Positions 11,700-23,403 of a stretch of 60,000 nucleotides of DNA are shown piece after piece. The stretch comes from Polytrichum commune (lineage: Eukaryota; Streptophyta; Polytrichopsida; Polytrichales; Polytrichaceae). A program made the position numbers and the translations under genes. Position 1 is the first letter of the stretch; each line of letters begins with the position of its first letter. Under the pieces are notes generated by a model, which did no database searches, was not told the DNA's origin, and was given only the letters and a program-made list of their open reading frames with translations. The stretch lies in the NCBI GenBank assembly GCA_950295325.1, contig OX485809.1, positions 31,684,001 through 31,744,000 of the forward strand, given 5' to 3'.

Positions 11700-14567
11700 T
11701 GTGGTACTTTTGGGCCACCCCCTTTCGAGGGAGCCTAAAAGTATCACACAAGCCCTTCGGTGAAGGTGGCCTGCATTTGCAGGCGCCCAAGCCGAACCCG
11801 GATGATAGGTGTATAACGTGAGTAGTTAGATTTTTAAGGGAGATTAGATATGCGTCGTAGTACCTCCGGAGGTTAGGCCTTAGTTTTTTACTAGTGTGGC
11901 TTTAAACTCCACTAACCAATTTCATATCTAGTTCTAACCTTAACCTACAACCTATTCTACGCGCAGACGCACCAGCCTTGAAACCAAGGCAATCCTAATT
12001 TGTGAATTGGGATGGTTCTGATACACCCAACCGGGTGTGACTCATACCACCCTAACTCAACGAACGGAATAACGACAATTTGATGGACCATTCAATTCTT
12101 CCTATTTCTTTATTTAGTTCTATTTAGTTTTCTAAGCGGGGGAACTTGGCCTAAGTCCCACCCTTCACACAAATTCCTTCTTAATTACTTACTTTTGTTT
12201 GCACGTCCTAACTTACTACATTAACATATTAGGCATCACCCCTTACCTCGGGTCTCTTGCCAACAAGGGTTTACGATTTATTTTGTATGTTTTGATTGTT
12301 AAATGTGTTTACACTGGATAGACCACGAAATGCAACTCAATGGGACCAGGGTGACGGGCGACCTGTAGGTTCAACCTGTTGCGCAATCTTCATAAATTGG
12401 GGCCATTACTCCCAATCTATGGGGCCAACAACATAATAGTGGATTCGCGGGTCATTAACCCCACCTTTCCACCAACAACATTCAGAGTGGTCGTGTCGGT
12501 GATTAATCCGACTTACCACACACGAAACTTGCTAATAAATGAAGCTACTACCACAAAACATACCAAGGGCCCCGAAAACAATGGAATTGGGTACTCCCTT
12601 GGCGGTCAAGTGGTCAAGCCACTTGACCTTACGAGATAGGTGAGTGGGTTTAGAGATGCGTACCTTAGCCGTGCTCCCTCCAATCCTAAATGGAAGGCTT
12701 AAGGTTAGTTAATTTACCTCAATTTTCCTCGGTTGATTTGGGCTTGATGTAGGCCGAGCCGCTACCTCCTTCCTTGCTCCACTTTCCGAGCGTCGACCTT
12801 GCCTCCTTCTTTGTAACTAGTTTGGTAGTAAGCGTACCTTAGTTAACAATTAAAATATAAAGTGTTATTCTGCCCTGTAATTTAATCCTAAGCATAATAT
12901 TTATACTTAGTGCACCAAATTATCTTTCCAATGATCTAAAAATCACTCTAATCGGATAAGAAATGCAAAAGTTATGAGGGTTGGAAGTGTGAGGTCGATT
13001 CAACCGACCCTTCCAACCCACCTATCTACCTTCTAACTTCAAAAATTCATAGCACATTCCTTACTACTTGGATCTAGGCTTTCCTTATACCATTGGAAAG
13101 CTATGAACAAGCTCTAACTAGAAAAATTATGACATCAGCAGGTTAAGCTAATAGAAATTCAGCGGACTCCTTGTAACACAGCAGTCAATCAAGAAGGCTT
13201 AAACTATGTATCTCGCCTTCAACAATTCATATCTAATTCAAATCTTAGTCAAATCAAACGTTCTATATGACCCTGGAGAGATATTAAAAAGATGTGTTTG
13301 ATAAAAATATGTGATTAGAAAGGTAAGCCGAAGTGAACCCAGCAGGTCCTCTGTAATGCAGCAGTCAACCAAAAGTTCTCAAACTATGTGTCCCATCTTG
13401 CACAATTCATATCTAATTCAACTCATGCTCAAATCAAATGTTCTAAGCCATTTTGGAAAGCTACACAAAAGTTCTACTTGGGAAAAATATAATTTCTTGG
13501 AATTAAAATTCCTATTGGGCTCGCAGGTCTGATCCAGCAGCCGCTACCCACAAGACCACCCAGTTTTTCTACTCCATCTTTGAAAATCCATAACTAATTG
13601 TCATCTCAACCAAATCACAAATGGGAAACGGCTATGGATAGCTATATGAAATCTCTCTAAGAGAAAAATGATAAGTATCTTGTTCTAGCTTTTGAACTAA
13701 GCCTTCAGGGCATTGGCAGATGAGGTCTATAATGCCTCTACTCAAAACTCTACCATCCAACCTACCTCTACAAAAGAAGGAATAATTTTGTTGGTGTGTT
13801 AATAAACACACAACCTAACTAGGAGAGAGAGAGTAGAGGAGGTTCTCAAGCCTTTCTTCTAGACCATTGAGAATACATGCTAAAGGATTTTTTCCTAACT
13901 ACATTGAAGCAAGGCTTCGCCCAAAAACTAGAGAAAGAGAGAGAGCTACAAGGTGGAAGGAGGGGTTTTTAAACCCTCTCACAAAAGGGTTGGACCCCTC
14001 CTCCACCGGATCCATTTTTCAAACCCTTTCCCGAAATTTTGGCTCGGGGGTTTTCCCGGTTGAGGTTGCCACCCTCTCGCCGAGGTGGCTCCGACAAAAA
14101 ACCTTTAGAAATCTTTCTAATTTTTCCGCCATCGAGTTGGCAAGGGGGCAAGTGGGCAAGTATCCCCCTTGCTTTTTTTTTTTTTTTTTCTTCAAAATTC
14201 TTCACGCCGATTTTATCTTCTAACGTAAAACACCTCCAATAGTCTTGTGTGCCTCACACTAACTAATAAACTAACACTTGCTTAGCTAGCATCTACTAAC
14301 ATTTGCTTAATAACTAGCATCTACTAACATTTGCTTAATAACTAGCATCTACTAATATTTGCTTAGCTAGTTGTTTTTACTAGCTAGCACATTTTTTCTA
14401 CTTTGCTATCTTCTAGCACTACTTAGTTTCATTTTGACCTTCCTTCTTCTAGGCTAAATGCTAAATGAACTAATTTTCCCTAAATTCCCTATCAATTCTA
14501 ACTTTTAATGCTAACATTCTAACTAAAAGTGATCCCGCAGAGTGGTGGACCACTCAAAGGGTTCACA
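11700..14567 (-). mobile_element. Family I LTR, copy 2 (minus; 3' LTR of element)
   Basis: A 2,868-bp LTR in minus orientation, nearly identical to the copy at 19136. Together they flank the gag-bearing interior 14568-19135, so this is the 3' LTR. It has three units of the short AAGCAAATGTTAGTAGAT-type repeat near 14280-14360, where the copies at 2622 and 23404 have two. Its outer flank TTAAT matches the outer flank of the LTR at 2622, and not that of its own partner. Confidence 0.9.
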
Positions 14568-15091
14568 TATGTCGGCCATCAGGGGAGCTGCTCGTTCGAG
14601 CGCTACGAACACCAGCTCTTGCTCGCACGCCAATCCTGGGTACACGGTCACCTGCATGCACACAACCACTTACACATATATTTTTGTTTTTTCTTATCAT
14701 TACTTGCATCTTATCCTTTCAAAGATGTGAAGAGGAGAGAGAAAAGAAGAAGATAGTACTATACTAAAGCCAAAAAACACTTCAAAGCCGCCACACTCCC
14801 CCACCGGACTGGGTTTGTGTCTATCTAGGACACCCCCTCCGCCTTGCGGGAGCAACTTGGAGCTATAGAAGAAAAAACTTTCAACCCGCTTCCTTCCTCT
14901 TCGGAGAGAGTTCGGACTACAAGAGCAATTCCCAGGCGCTGAAGAAAGAAGGTCCCCCTACTGGTTTCCTTCAAACAATGACCACGGAGGGCCGACCTCT
15001 AACCTAGCACCTATTGCAGGAATTTGAAACCCTCCGCCTTTGCTTTGGGTCTAAAGGTATCACATCGCATTTAATCCGCTAGTTGCACCTG
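14568..15091 (-). other. 3' untranslated interior of family I element
   Basis: Non-coding interior between the fusion ORF stop and the 3' LTR. The bases adjoining the LTR (minus strand ...GATGGCCGACATA) are not the purine-rich tract expected for plus-strand priming. The 3' end may be altered, or priming relies on another site. Confidence 0.5.
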
Positions 15092-18000
15092 TCACACATT
15101 ATACAACTTACACCGACCCCCGTTAGTTCGCGTAGGGAAATATGTGCCATCAAGTGTAGCCAATTGAACCGAATTATTGTCATACACGTTCGTGACCCAA
15201 AAAGGGCCCAACCACAAGGCGTGAGACTTACCTGGGAACTCCAGTTTCCTCGCATCTTGGAGCATTACCGACGTCCCGGGTTGCAAAGTTCTTACCTTGT
15301 GTCGTTTGTTGAAGACGGCCTTGCGCCTCCGTTTCATCGCCTCGAGATGTTGCACACTAGCTCGTCGTCGCTCGCTAAGACTCTCTAACATTAGCAACCT
15401 ATCTGATAGTGACTCGGCTACCGTAAGTCGTGAATCAACTGCAATTCGCAAAGAGGGGATCTCCAACTCGATTGGGAGCACTGCTTCAATCCCGTATACA
15501 AGGGCAAACGGCATTTGGTTGGTTGGACCTTTATACCAATCGTTTGGCACCGAAGGATATGACGCGAAATCATGGCCTACCTGAATTCCGGTAGAGGTGT
15601 TCTTGAAATGCAAGGATGGAACAATATCTTTTTCGAGCACGAGGTCCTCTAGGACTATAGGTTGCGTGCCATCAATCTCAAAGGAATAAATTGACTCAAG
15701 CGGTAGGTCATCGGCTATGAGCACGAATCCGGTGTGTCCACGTGACGTGTCCTCGGTGGCGGTGATCGCATATACCTGGGTGTGGTTGGGAATTTCTTCC
15801 GGGTTGAGTTCCATCCATGCTGTGAACTCACCTGTGTCCTCCCAGCCATAGAGACCAGGACCCATGTCCTTTACTGGGCCTAGATGGGTCTTAGTGCCCA
15901 ATGTTTGGTTGGCTAAGTCTACCGAAACTATGTTGGGTTCTGGCTTCGACTTGGGTAGGTCGGATTCCGTGAATTCTGTCGAAGGCTTACGGAGTGCAAT
16001 TCTTGTCGTTGTTCTGTTGTGAGGGGGCCCAAATGTTATTTGGGAGGTACCCGTAGACCACTCGGTTGTGGCATTTGCTCTCCGAAGCCAGTCTCTACCT
16101 AAAAGTATCGGATAACTTTTGGATGTTACAGGGAGCCTCAAAACTTGAAACGTGATCGTATAGACTTCTCCCCCGACTTTCATCAAGCAATCCTTTACTT
16201 GTCCAAGGGGGGTGACTTGTCTTTGGTCCGCGACATTGATAACAAAGGGTGAAGGGCCAGTGAGCTCGAGGCCAAGTTTTTCCAACGTTGAGAGTGGCAT
16301 AATATTGATCCCACTACCCCCATCAACCAGGGTGTGCGGGATTATTTTGTCCATAATCTCAACCTCCACCTCGATTGGTCCTTCGTCCCCTAAGGGGGTT
16401 CTTCGGACCTCAACTGCCATCGTTGGGATTTTAGCCTTCCTAACCTGGGTGGCTCCTTCCTTGAATTCCTTTCTTAGGGCGGGAGCTACTTGAATTAGTT
16501 GTGCCAAAGAAATGTTGGCTCGTAGGCTACAAAGGTCTGACCAAAGGTCGTAGTCCTCGGCCGGGTTAAAGGCGCGACTAGGCCGGGGTTTCGGTGGGAA
16601 GTTAGCGGGCAGGCCATTGCCCCATGTGTCTCTTGTATCCACAAATCGGAAGAGGTCTTCCTCTTCCTCCAGTAATGGTTCTTCTACCGGTTCGTCATCA
16701 GGGTTAGGCTCTAGGGAAGTTGTGGGAACCTTAGCCTTAAGGGCTGCGTTCTGCAAGAACTCTGGAAGTTCTGCGAATTTTGGTGACTTTTCATACTCAT
16801 TCGACTTCTCGGAACCTTCACCCATCACGGTTTGTGCCCTCTTCTGAGCCCTAGTGACCACTGCCACGTCTATTTTCTGCTTTAGTTTTTTAGGGGGAAC
16901 CAGGATAGCCCGTAAAGAAGAATCGGCTAGCTCGTGAGAGATGAAGTTGCTATGACTATCATTTGGGATAGGAAGGAATGGAGCTGAACAACTTGTGCTC
17001 GCCCTATTGTTATCAATGAACCTCGCGTCTTGGGTTTGTGCATGACCAAGGTTAAGGGGACCTTGGGATGTTGGAGGCCCATTCATGTTTTGCGCCCATT
17101 GTTGGTTAGTATCCTGTCCACTCCCCATAAGATGTTGAGGAGGGTTGTCGGTATACTGACCGTTAAGACCATAAGCCTGACCTTGGTTCATTTGGTACCC
17201 ATAGAATGGGTTGCCTTCATTAGGGGAGTTATTGAAGGTATTACCTTGTTGTGCAACTTGGGGTCCATTGTTGAACCTATTTGGTTGGTTCCGGCCCATC
17301 TGAGGGACATACTGTTGGCTTACCATTCCTACCAAGTTCGAGTCGGCTTGCCTACCACCGGCTGGGGGGTTTTGAGGGTACAAATTTTGTGGACCTTGAT
17401 AGTTGTTCCCCCTATTACCTTGGTTTTGGTGGTTGGGTGGACCGTAGTTTTGTTGGCCATTGCTTTGAGGGTTACCTTGGTGATAATTAACCGACATTCC
17501 TCCTTGGTTCTGTTGATTCCTATCATAGAAGAATGCCGGAAGTTGTTGATTCAGCTGAGAGTAATGGGAGGGTCGCTCCGCGAGAATCCTACGACAATTA
17601 TCGACCGGGTGATTACCCCCACAATGGTTGCAGACCACCCCCGTCTCGATCCAACACTTACCTGGCCCCAAAATGTGAACCTTGCCGCAAGTGGGACAAA
17701 CTCCTTTACCGTTGTTCCGGGCTTGAGTCTGGGAGTGGCCTTGTTGTGGACGGGGGGGTGGGGCTACTAGGTTACCTGTGAACCTAGGCTCCGTGCAAAA
17801 TTGATTACTGTGGCCAGGTTTGTTGCAATTACGACACCAAATGTTGGTGCCATAATTACCTGCCTCCGAGGCCGGCGGAACTGGTTGTGCTAAGGGCCTA
17901 GACGTGATTGCCATTGTTAGCTGCTCTGTGAGGGTTTTGAGCGACTGCATGACATCGCTCCTCAACTCGTCGTTGGCCTTCTTAACTCTAAGTTCTAGCT

Positions 18001-18997
18001 CCTCGATCGTGGTGTGGCTCGGAGGGCTAGGGAGTGCTAAGAGCTCAGGGGGTGGCCTCGTAGCCAAAGGAACCGGGGCCGCTCGGTGGACTGCGTATGC
18101 ATCCGGTCGGGATGGCTCCAGCTGAGGAGGCTTACTCTGCTCAGGAGGAATGTAGGTTGTGGGTAGGAAGGCTGGCACAGGTGCAATAGTGCAATTCCAC
18201 ATCCGCTCATTTTGTTTGTCTACACCTTCGATCCTCCTAGCCTCGGCTTTAGCTTCTTCCAAATCCTGAGGGTTGGAGTTAAGAATTTCTCGGATTGTAC
18301 CTTGTTTGTTGAACCCTTGTATGAAGTAGAATTTAATCGTGTCATTTGTGAGAAGGGTTCCTACATAACGAGTTACCACCGTCTCGAACCGTCGGATGTA
18401 TGATGTAATACCCTCGGATGGGCCTTGCCGCATGTTCGTTAACGCCACGAGTGCGCTTTGTTGGCCCATTTCCGGTCTAAATTGTCTAAGGAATGCCGTC
18501 TGCAATGCTCGCCAGTCCCTAAATGTCCCCTCATCGTGGGATCGGTACCACTCATACGCTATACCCTCTAGCGTAGTAGAAAACCAAACGAGTTTGTACG
18601 TGTCTTCGGCTATCACGTTGGCCAACATTACCTCAATATATCGTTCAATGTGGGTTGAAGGATCCTCATGCGGGAGGCCACCGAACTTCGGAAAATAACT
18701 CGGCATCGCCCTTGGCGCTAATGCTTGTGGCATTACAATGGGAGGCCCTCTAGGAGCCATCATTGCATCCAAAGGATTCGCCATGAGTTGGGGTCGTGCC
18801 ACCCTAACCGGACTTTGTGGGGTGGGGGATTTCTCCCTCTCGCGCTCGGACTCTGGACCTAGACCTTGATATTTATTTTCCTTAGTCTTTCCGGGTTTTG
18901 GTGGTTCGTTCTTCGACCTCTTACCTGGTGTTGCCTCCGATGCAAATGCGGTTGTTGTTGTTGGGGTGTCGTACGATCGTCCCCTAGTACTAACCAT
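15092..18997 (-). CDS. Gag-protease-integrase-tail fusion of a non-autonomous Ty3/gypsy element
   Basis: An uninterrupted ORF of 1,301 residues from the ATG at 18997; an in-frame extension reaches the primer site but lacks a better start. Order: capsid-type retrotransposon Gag region (residues about 95-260, with a W-x-x-L-x-x-x-F-x-x-x-F pattern); a CCHC knuckle CRNCNKPGHSNQFC (388-401); a second C-rich block; CNHCGGNHPVDNC (456-468); a long Gln/Asn/Gly-rich segment; then an aspartic protease with LVDGGSG (Asp about 892) and ILLGRDWL. Reverse transcriptase, RNase H and the integrase core are absent. The frame passes directly into an integrase C-terminal tail (LVYGIEAVLPIELEIP and downstream KRRRKAVFNKRHKV). 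The open frame across the deletion suggests the fusion has been maintained or is very young. Mobility would need proteins from a full-length relative. Confidence 0.85.
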   Translation of the reverse strand: MVSTRGRSYDTPTTTTAFASEATPGKRSKNEPPKPGKTKENKYQGLGPESEREREKSPTPQSPVRVARPQLMANPLDAMMAPRGPPIVMPQALAPRAMPSYFPKFGGLPHEDPSTHIERYIEVMLANVIAEDTYKLVWFSTTLEGIAYEWYRSHDEGTFRDWRALQTAFLRQFRPEMGQQSALVALTNMRQGPSEGITSYIRRFETVVTRYVGTLLTNDTIKFYFIQGFNKQGTIREILNSNPQDLEEAKAEARRIEGVDKQNERMWNCTIAPVPAFLPTTYIPPEQSKPPQLEPSRPDAYAVHRAAPVPLATRPPPELLALPSPPSHTTIEELELRVKKANDELRSDVMQSLKTLTEQLTMAITSRPLAQPVPPASEAGNYGTNIWCRNCNKPGHSNQFCTEPRFTGNLVAPPPRPQQGHSQTQARNNGKGVCPTCGKVHILGPGKCWIETGVVCNHCGGNHPVDNCRRILAERPSHYSQLNQQLPAFFYDRNQQNQGGMSVNYHQGNPQSNGQQNYGPPNHQNQGNRGNNYQGPQNLYPQNPPAGGRQADSNLVGMVSQQYVPQMGRNQPNRFNNGPQVAQQGNTFNNSPNEGNPFYGYQMNQGQAYGLNGQYTDNPPQHLMGSGQDTNQQWAQNMNGPPTSQGPLNLGHAQTQDARFIDNNRASTSCSAPFLPIPNDSHSNFISHELADSSLRAILVPPKKLKQKIDVAVVTRAQKRAQTVMGEGSEKSNEYEKSPKFAELPEFLQNAALKAKVPTTSLEPNPDDEPVEEPLLEEEEDLFRFVDTRDTWGNGLPANFPPKPRPSRAFNPAEDYDLWSDLCSLRANISLAQLIQVAPALRKEFKEGATQVRKAKIPTMAVEVRRTPLGDEGPIEVEVEIMDKIIPHTLVDGGSGINIMPLSTLEKLGLELTGPSPFVINVADQRQVTPLGQVKDCLMKVGGEVYTITFQVLRLPVTSKSYPILLGRDWLRRANATTEWSTGTSQITFGPPHNRTTTRIALRKPSTEFTESDLPKSKPEPNIVSVDLANQTLGTKTHLGPVKDMGPGLYGWEDTGEFTAWMELNPEEIPNHTQVYAITATEDTSRGHTGFVLIADDLPLESIYSFEIDGTQPIVLEDLVLEKDIVPSLHFKNTSTGIQVGHDFASYPSVPNDWYKGPTNQMPFALVYGIEAVLPIELEIPSLRIAVDSRLTVAESLSDRLLMLESLSERRRASVQHLEAMKRRRKAVFNKRHKVRTLQPGTSVMLQDARKLEFPGKSHALWLGPFWVTNVYDNNSVQLATLDGTYFPTRTNGGRCKLYNV

Positions 18998-19111
18998 AGC
19001 ACAAGTGGCCCATGACGTATGACTAATTTCTATTGGACTAAACTCTTCTTCTCTTAGTCTAAACGTATAAGTACTCAAAGAAATATCATTCGAGCATGGC
19101 AGGGGCATCCA

Positions 19112-19135
19112 CCCTCCCGGCGGACGCACCAATTA
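19112..19135 (-). promoter_or_regulatory. Putative primer-binding site of family I element
   Basis: On the minus strand the 5' LTR end is followed after a few bases by TGGTGCGTCCGCCGGGAG. This begins with the TGG expected opposite a tRNA CCA end and resembles the non-Met sites of Athila/Tat-type gypsy elements. I did not identify the tRNA. Confidence 0.5.
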
Positions 19136-22002
19136 TGTGGTACTTTTGGGCCACCCCCTTTCGAGGGAGCCTAAAAGTATCACACAAGCCCTTCGGTGAA
19201 GGTGGCCTGCATTTGCAGGCGCCCAAGCCGAACCCGGATGATAGGTGTATAACGTGAGTAGTTAGATTTTTAAGGGAGATTAGATATGCGTCGTAGTACC
19301 TCCGGAGGTTAGGCCTTAGTTTTTTACTAGTGTGGCTTTAAACTCCACTAACCAATTTCATATCTAGTTCTAACCTTAACCTACAACCTATTCTACGCGC
19401 AGACGCACCAGCCTTGAAACCAAGGCAATCCTAATTTGTGAATTGGGATGGTTCTGATACACCCAACCGGGTGTGACTCATACCACCCTAACTCAACGAA
19501 CGGAATAACGACAATTTGATGGACCATTCAATTCTTCCTATTTCTTTATTTAGTTCTATTTAGTTTTCTAAGCGGGGGAACTTGGCCTAAGTCCCACCCT
19601 TCACACAAATTCCTTCTTAATTACTTACTTTTGTTTGCACGTCCTAACTTACTACATTAACATATTAGGCATCACCCCTTACCTCGGGTCTCTTGCCAAC
19701 AAGGGTTTACGATTTATTTTGTATGTTTTGATTGTTAAATGTGTTTACACTGGATAGACCACGAAATGCAACTCAATGGGACCAGGGTGACGGGCGACCT
19801 GTAGGTTCAACCTGTTGCGCAATCTTCATAAATTGGGGCCATTACTCCCAATCTATGGGGCCAACAACATAATAGTGGATTCGCGGGTCATTAACCCCAC
19901 CTTTCCACCAACAACATTCAGAGTGGTCGTGTCGGTGATTAATCCGACTTACCACACACGAAACTTGCTAATAAATGAAGCTACTACCACAAAACATACC
20001 AAGGGCCCCGAAAACAATGGAATTGGGTACTCCCTTGGCGGTCAAGTGGTCAAGCCACTTGACCTTACGAGATAGGTGAGTGGGTTTAGAGATGCGTACC
20101 TTAGCCGTGCTCCCTCCAATCCTAAATGGAAGGCTTAAGGTTAGTTAATTTACCTCAATTTTCCTCGGTTGATTTGGGCTTGATGTAGGCCGAGCCGCTA
20201 CCTCCTTCCTTGCTCCACTTTCCGAGCGTCGACCTTGCCTCCTTCTTTGTAACTAGTTTGGTAGTAAGCGTACCTTAGTTAACAATTAAAATATAAAGTG
20301 TTATTCTGCCCTGTAATTTAATCCTAAGCATAATATTTATACTTAGTGCACCAAATTATCTTTCCAATGATCTAAAAATCACTCTAATCGGATAAGAAAT
20401 GCAAAAGTTATGAGGGTTGGAAGTGTGAGGTCGATTCAACCGACCCTTCCAACCCACCTATCTACCTTCTAACTTCAAAAATTCATAGCACATTCCTTAC
20501 TACTTGGATCTAGGCTTTCCTTATACCATTGGAAAGCTATGAACAAGCTCTAACTAGAAAAATTATGACATCAGCAGGTTAAGCTAATAGAAATTCAGCG
20601 GACTCCTTGTAACACAGCAGTCAATCAAGAAGGCTTAAACTATGTATCTCGCCTTCAACAATTCATATCTAATTCAAATCTTAGTCAAATCAAACGTTCT
20701 ATATGACCCTGGAGAGATATTAAAAAGATGTGTTTGATAAAAATATGTGATTAGAAAGGTAAGCCGAAGTGAACCCAGCAGGTCCTCTGTAATGCAGCAG
20801 TCAACCAAAAGTTCTCAAACTATGTGTCCCATCTTGCACAATTCATATCTAATTCAACTCATGCTCAAATCAAATGTTCTAAGCCATTTTGGAAAGCTAC
20901 ACAAAAGTTCTACTTGGGAAAAATATAATTTCTTGGAATTAAAATTCCTATTGGGCTCGCAGGTCTGATCCAGCAGCCGCTACCCACAAGACCACCCAGT
21001 TTTTCTACTCCATCTTTGAAAATCCATAACTAATTGTCATCTCAACCAAATCACAAATGGGAAACGGCTATGGATAGCTATATGAAATCTCTCTAAGAGA
21101 AAAATGATAAGTATCTTGTTCTAGCTTTTGAACTAAGCCTTCAGGGCATTGGCAGATGAGGTCTATAATGCCTCTACTCAAAACTCTACCATCCAACCTA
21201 CCTCTACAAAAGAAGGAATAATTTTGTTGGTGTGTTAATAAACACACAACCTAACTAGGAGAGAGAGAGTAGAGGAGGTTCTCAAGCCTTTCTTCTAGAC
21301 CATTGAGAATACATGCTAAAGGATTTTTTCCTAACTACATTGAAGCAAGGCTTCGCCCAAAAACTAGAGAAAGAGAGAGAGCTACAAGGTGGAAGGAGGG
21401 GTTTTTAAACCCTCTCACAAAAGGGTTGGACCCCTCCTCCACCGGATCCATTTTTCAAACCCTTTCCCGAAATTTTGGCTCGGGGGTTTTCCCGGTTGAG
21501 GTTGCCACCCTCTCGCCGAGGTGGCTCCGACAAAAAACCTTTAGAAATCTTTCTAATTTTTCCGCCATCGAGTTGGCAAGGGGGCAAGTGGGCAAGTATC
21601 CCCCTTGCTTTTTTTTTTTTTTTTCTTCAAAATTCTTCACGCCGATTTTATCTTCTAACGTAAAACACCTCCAATAGTCTTGTGTGCCTCACACTAACTA
21701 ATAAACTAACACTTGCTTAGCTAGCATCTACTAACATTTGCTTAATAACTAGCATTTACTAATATTTGCTTAATAACTAGCATCTACTAATATTTGCTTA
21801 GCTAGTTGTTTTTACTAGCTAGCACATTTTTTCTACTTTGCTATCTTCTAGCACTACTTAGTTTCATTTTGACCTTCCTTCTTCTAGGCTAAATGCTAAA
21901 TGAACTAATTTTCCCTAAATTCCCTATCAATTCTAACTTTTAATGCTAACATTCTAACTAAAAGTGATCCCGCAGAGTGGTGGACCACTCAAAGGGTTCA
22001 CA
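19136..22002 (-). mobile_element. Family I LTR, copy 3 (minus; 5' LTR of element)
   Basis: A 2,867-bp LTR; its inner end adjoins the putative primer-binding site. Three units of the short internal repeat are present, one with its own substitutions. Its outer flank is GGTTG (22003-22007), which does not match the other LTR of this element but is the reverse complement of CAACC at 26245-26249, beside the fourth LTR. Confidence 0.9.
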
Positions 22003-22027
22003 GGTTGCGACATATCTCCGACGGACC
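22003..22027 (-). pseudogene. Gene A copy 1, exon 4: first 25 bases, separated
   Basis: Minus-strand fragment following a TCACAG acceptor (22028-22030). It aligns with the first bases of the copy 2 HAD exon after its TCACAG (49893-49898): GGTCCGTCGGAGATA against GACCCCCCGGAGATA. The rest of the exon is on the plus strand from 26250. Twenty-five plus 743 nt gives 768, exactly the length of the copy 2 exon. This strongly supports a former continuity cut by an LTR insertion and an inversion. Confidence 0.8.
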
Positions 22028-22367
22028 CTGTGATGGAACATTCTATCTAGGTAAATGGTACTAGTCAAGAAAACCAATTGACAAGCATGGATAAATTCAA
22101 CACAAATTATAAGGCCAAAAATGATCCGAACCATCCAGTTGAAAAATTGGTATTAATGTAATTGGTGATACACATTTGGTGAATAATATACATTGTCGCA
22201 AAAAATATCTGTTGAAGTTAATGGAATCTATGCTAACAAAATTGTATCCACCCGCCGGGCGAAGTCGAGGATTGAACTCGATAATATACACATGCCACGG
22301 AGGAGGCAGACAAGGAAGTTTTGGACGCGCGTCCGTAACGTGGGAGGCATGCTCAAAGGTTGATTAC
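22028..22367 (-). repeat. Gene A copy 1 intron 3 with one palindrome
   Basis: A 340-bp intron on the minus strand (donor GTAATC at 22367, acceptor CAG at 22028). Near its 5' side, 22323-22334 is a 12-bp core palindrome GGACGCGCGTCC with a decayed outer arm on one side. Copy 2 intron 3 has a full palindrome at its donor. Confidence 0.75.
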
Positions 22368-23403
22368 CTCTTCAAGGGCGAGGTCCGCGCCAGCAGTGCC
22401 TCCCTCACCTGGCCCCGTCATGGGCACAGGATCCGGACGCGCGTCCGCAAAATTGTCCAGATCTTCGACCACCAACAAGGTGTCTCCAGCCGCTTGCGAC
22501 CCTTGAGTATCCACGTAAGGCTGATCCTCATCTGTGGAGTCTTGGCTGCCTCGCATATGTACATCTTCATCGCCGATGGGGGCATTGCCTTCATTGACAT
22601 CTGTCTCGGCGGCACCCGCCATGTCACGTGCCGGTATCTCCTCCACTCCTGTAGGATGAGAGGAGGGCTCCTCTGGAGTGGCGACAACAAGGGGAGAGGG
22701 CGGGACAATCAACGCGGGGGCTGGATAAGCATGCTCGGGTATATACACCGCATGGCTACTAGACGGAGGCCGCATGAGAGTGGGGGGCATAGACATGACG
22801 GCATCGGGAGCTGTATAGACTACAGGGGGTCTTGCCTGCAAGCTCTGCATCAGGCTCATAAATTGTTGACTTTGGGCCAAGAACTGTTGATTTTGGGCCA
22901 TGAGATCGGCGTGCCTTCGAGCAGACTCCAACCTAGCTTGCTCCATCTCAGCTTGGATGGCGGCCATCTTTTTGGCGTGCTCCTCGTTAGCTTCTCGAAG
23001 CCGTTGGTCAAGCTCTTCCTTCATTCGCCTCTCCATCTTCTCGTCCAATTCGGACACTGACATCGGCTCTTTCTTCACCTTGCCAGGTTCCGTAGGCAAG
23101 GCAGAGATGGCATTGTGAATCCTAATCTCATCCTCGTCTTCATCGGAGAGCTCCAAGACCGCGCCTTCAGGGTATTCGTTGTATGGCGTCTTGTTCCTCT
23201 TTCGTCGACTCTCACGATATAGAAAGATATCAGGCCTCAATATCAACTCCAGCACATGCCTCCCCTCCATAGGGGGTAGATCTGAATGTTGAGATCCCCC
23301 TCCAGATGAAGCGGTGCATCCGCCTTCTGCCGCAAGGTCCACATCCTTCTCGGCCATAACTCCTAGAGCACGAGATGGACCCGCAGTTGAGGGAAATCCA
23401 ACT
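22368..23403 (-). pseudogene. Gene A copy 1, exon 3 (3' part): acidic and coiled-coil segment
   Basis: Continuation of the exon begun at 5846-5467. After the CAACT duplication (23399-23403) the frame reads on with VGFPSTAG. It then has an EDEDEIRI acidic patch after a basic RRKRNK stretch, and a heptad-like helix (SVSELDEKMERRMKEELD onward) rich in Glu, Lys and Met. A Pro/Ser-rich tail follows. The same order occurs in copy 2. The exon ends at a GAG|GTAATC donor in phase 0. A 14-bp palindrome CGGACGCGCGTCCG (22434-22447) lies inside the coding sequence. No catalytic motif is visible; a linker or oligomerisation role is inferred from the helix. Confidence 0.7.

Noticed and set aside
17030-17770. 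246-codon plus-strand ORF
   Set aside because: Antisense to the Gln/Asn-rich part of the family I gag ORF, which has clear domain evidence on the minus strand.
11700-22002. Simple nesting: one family I element inserted into another bounded by the LTRs at 2622 and 23404
   Set aside because: The two outer LTRs enclose gene A sequence and not retroelement interior, and the flanking duplications do not match in that pairing.
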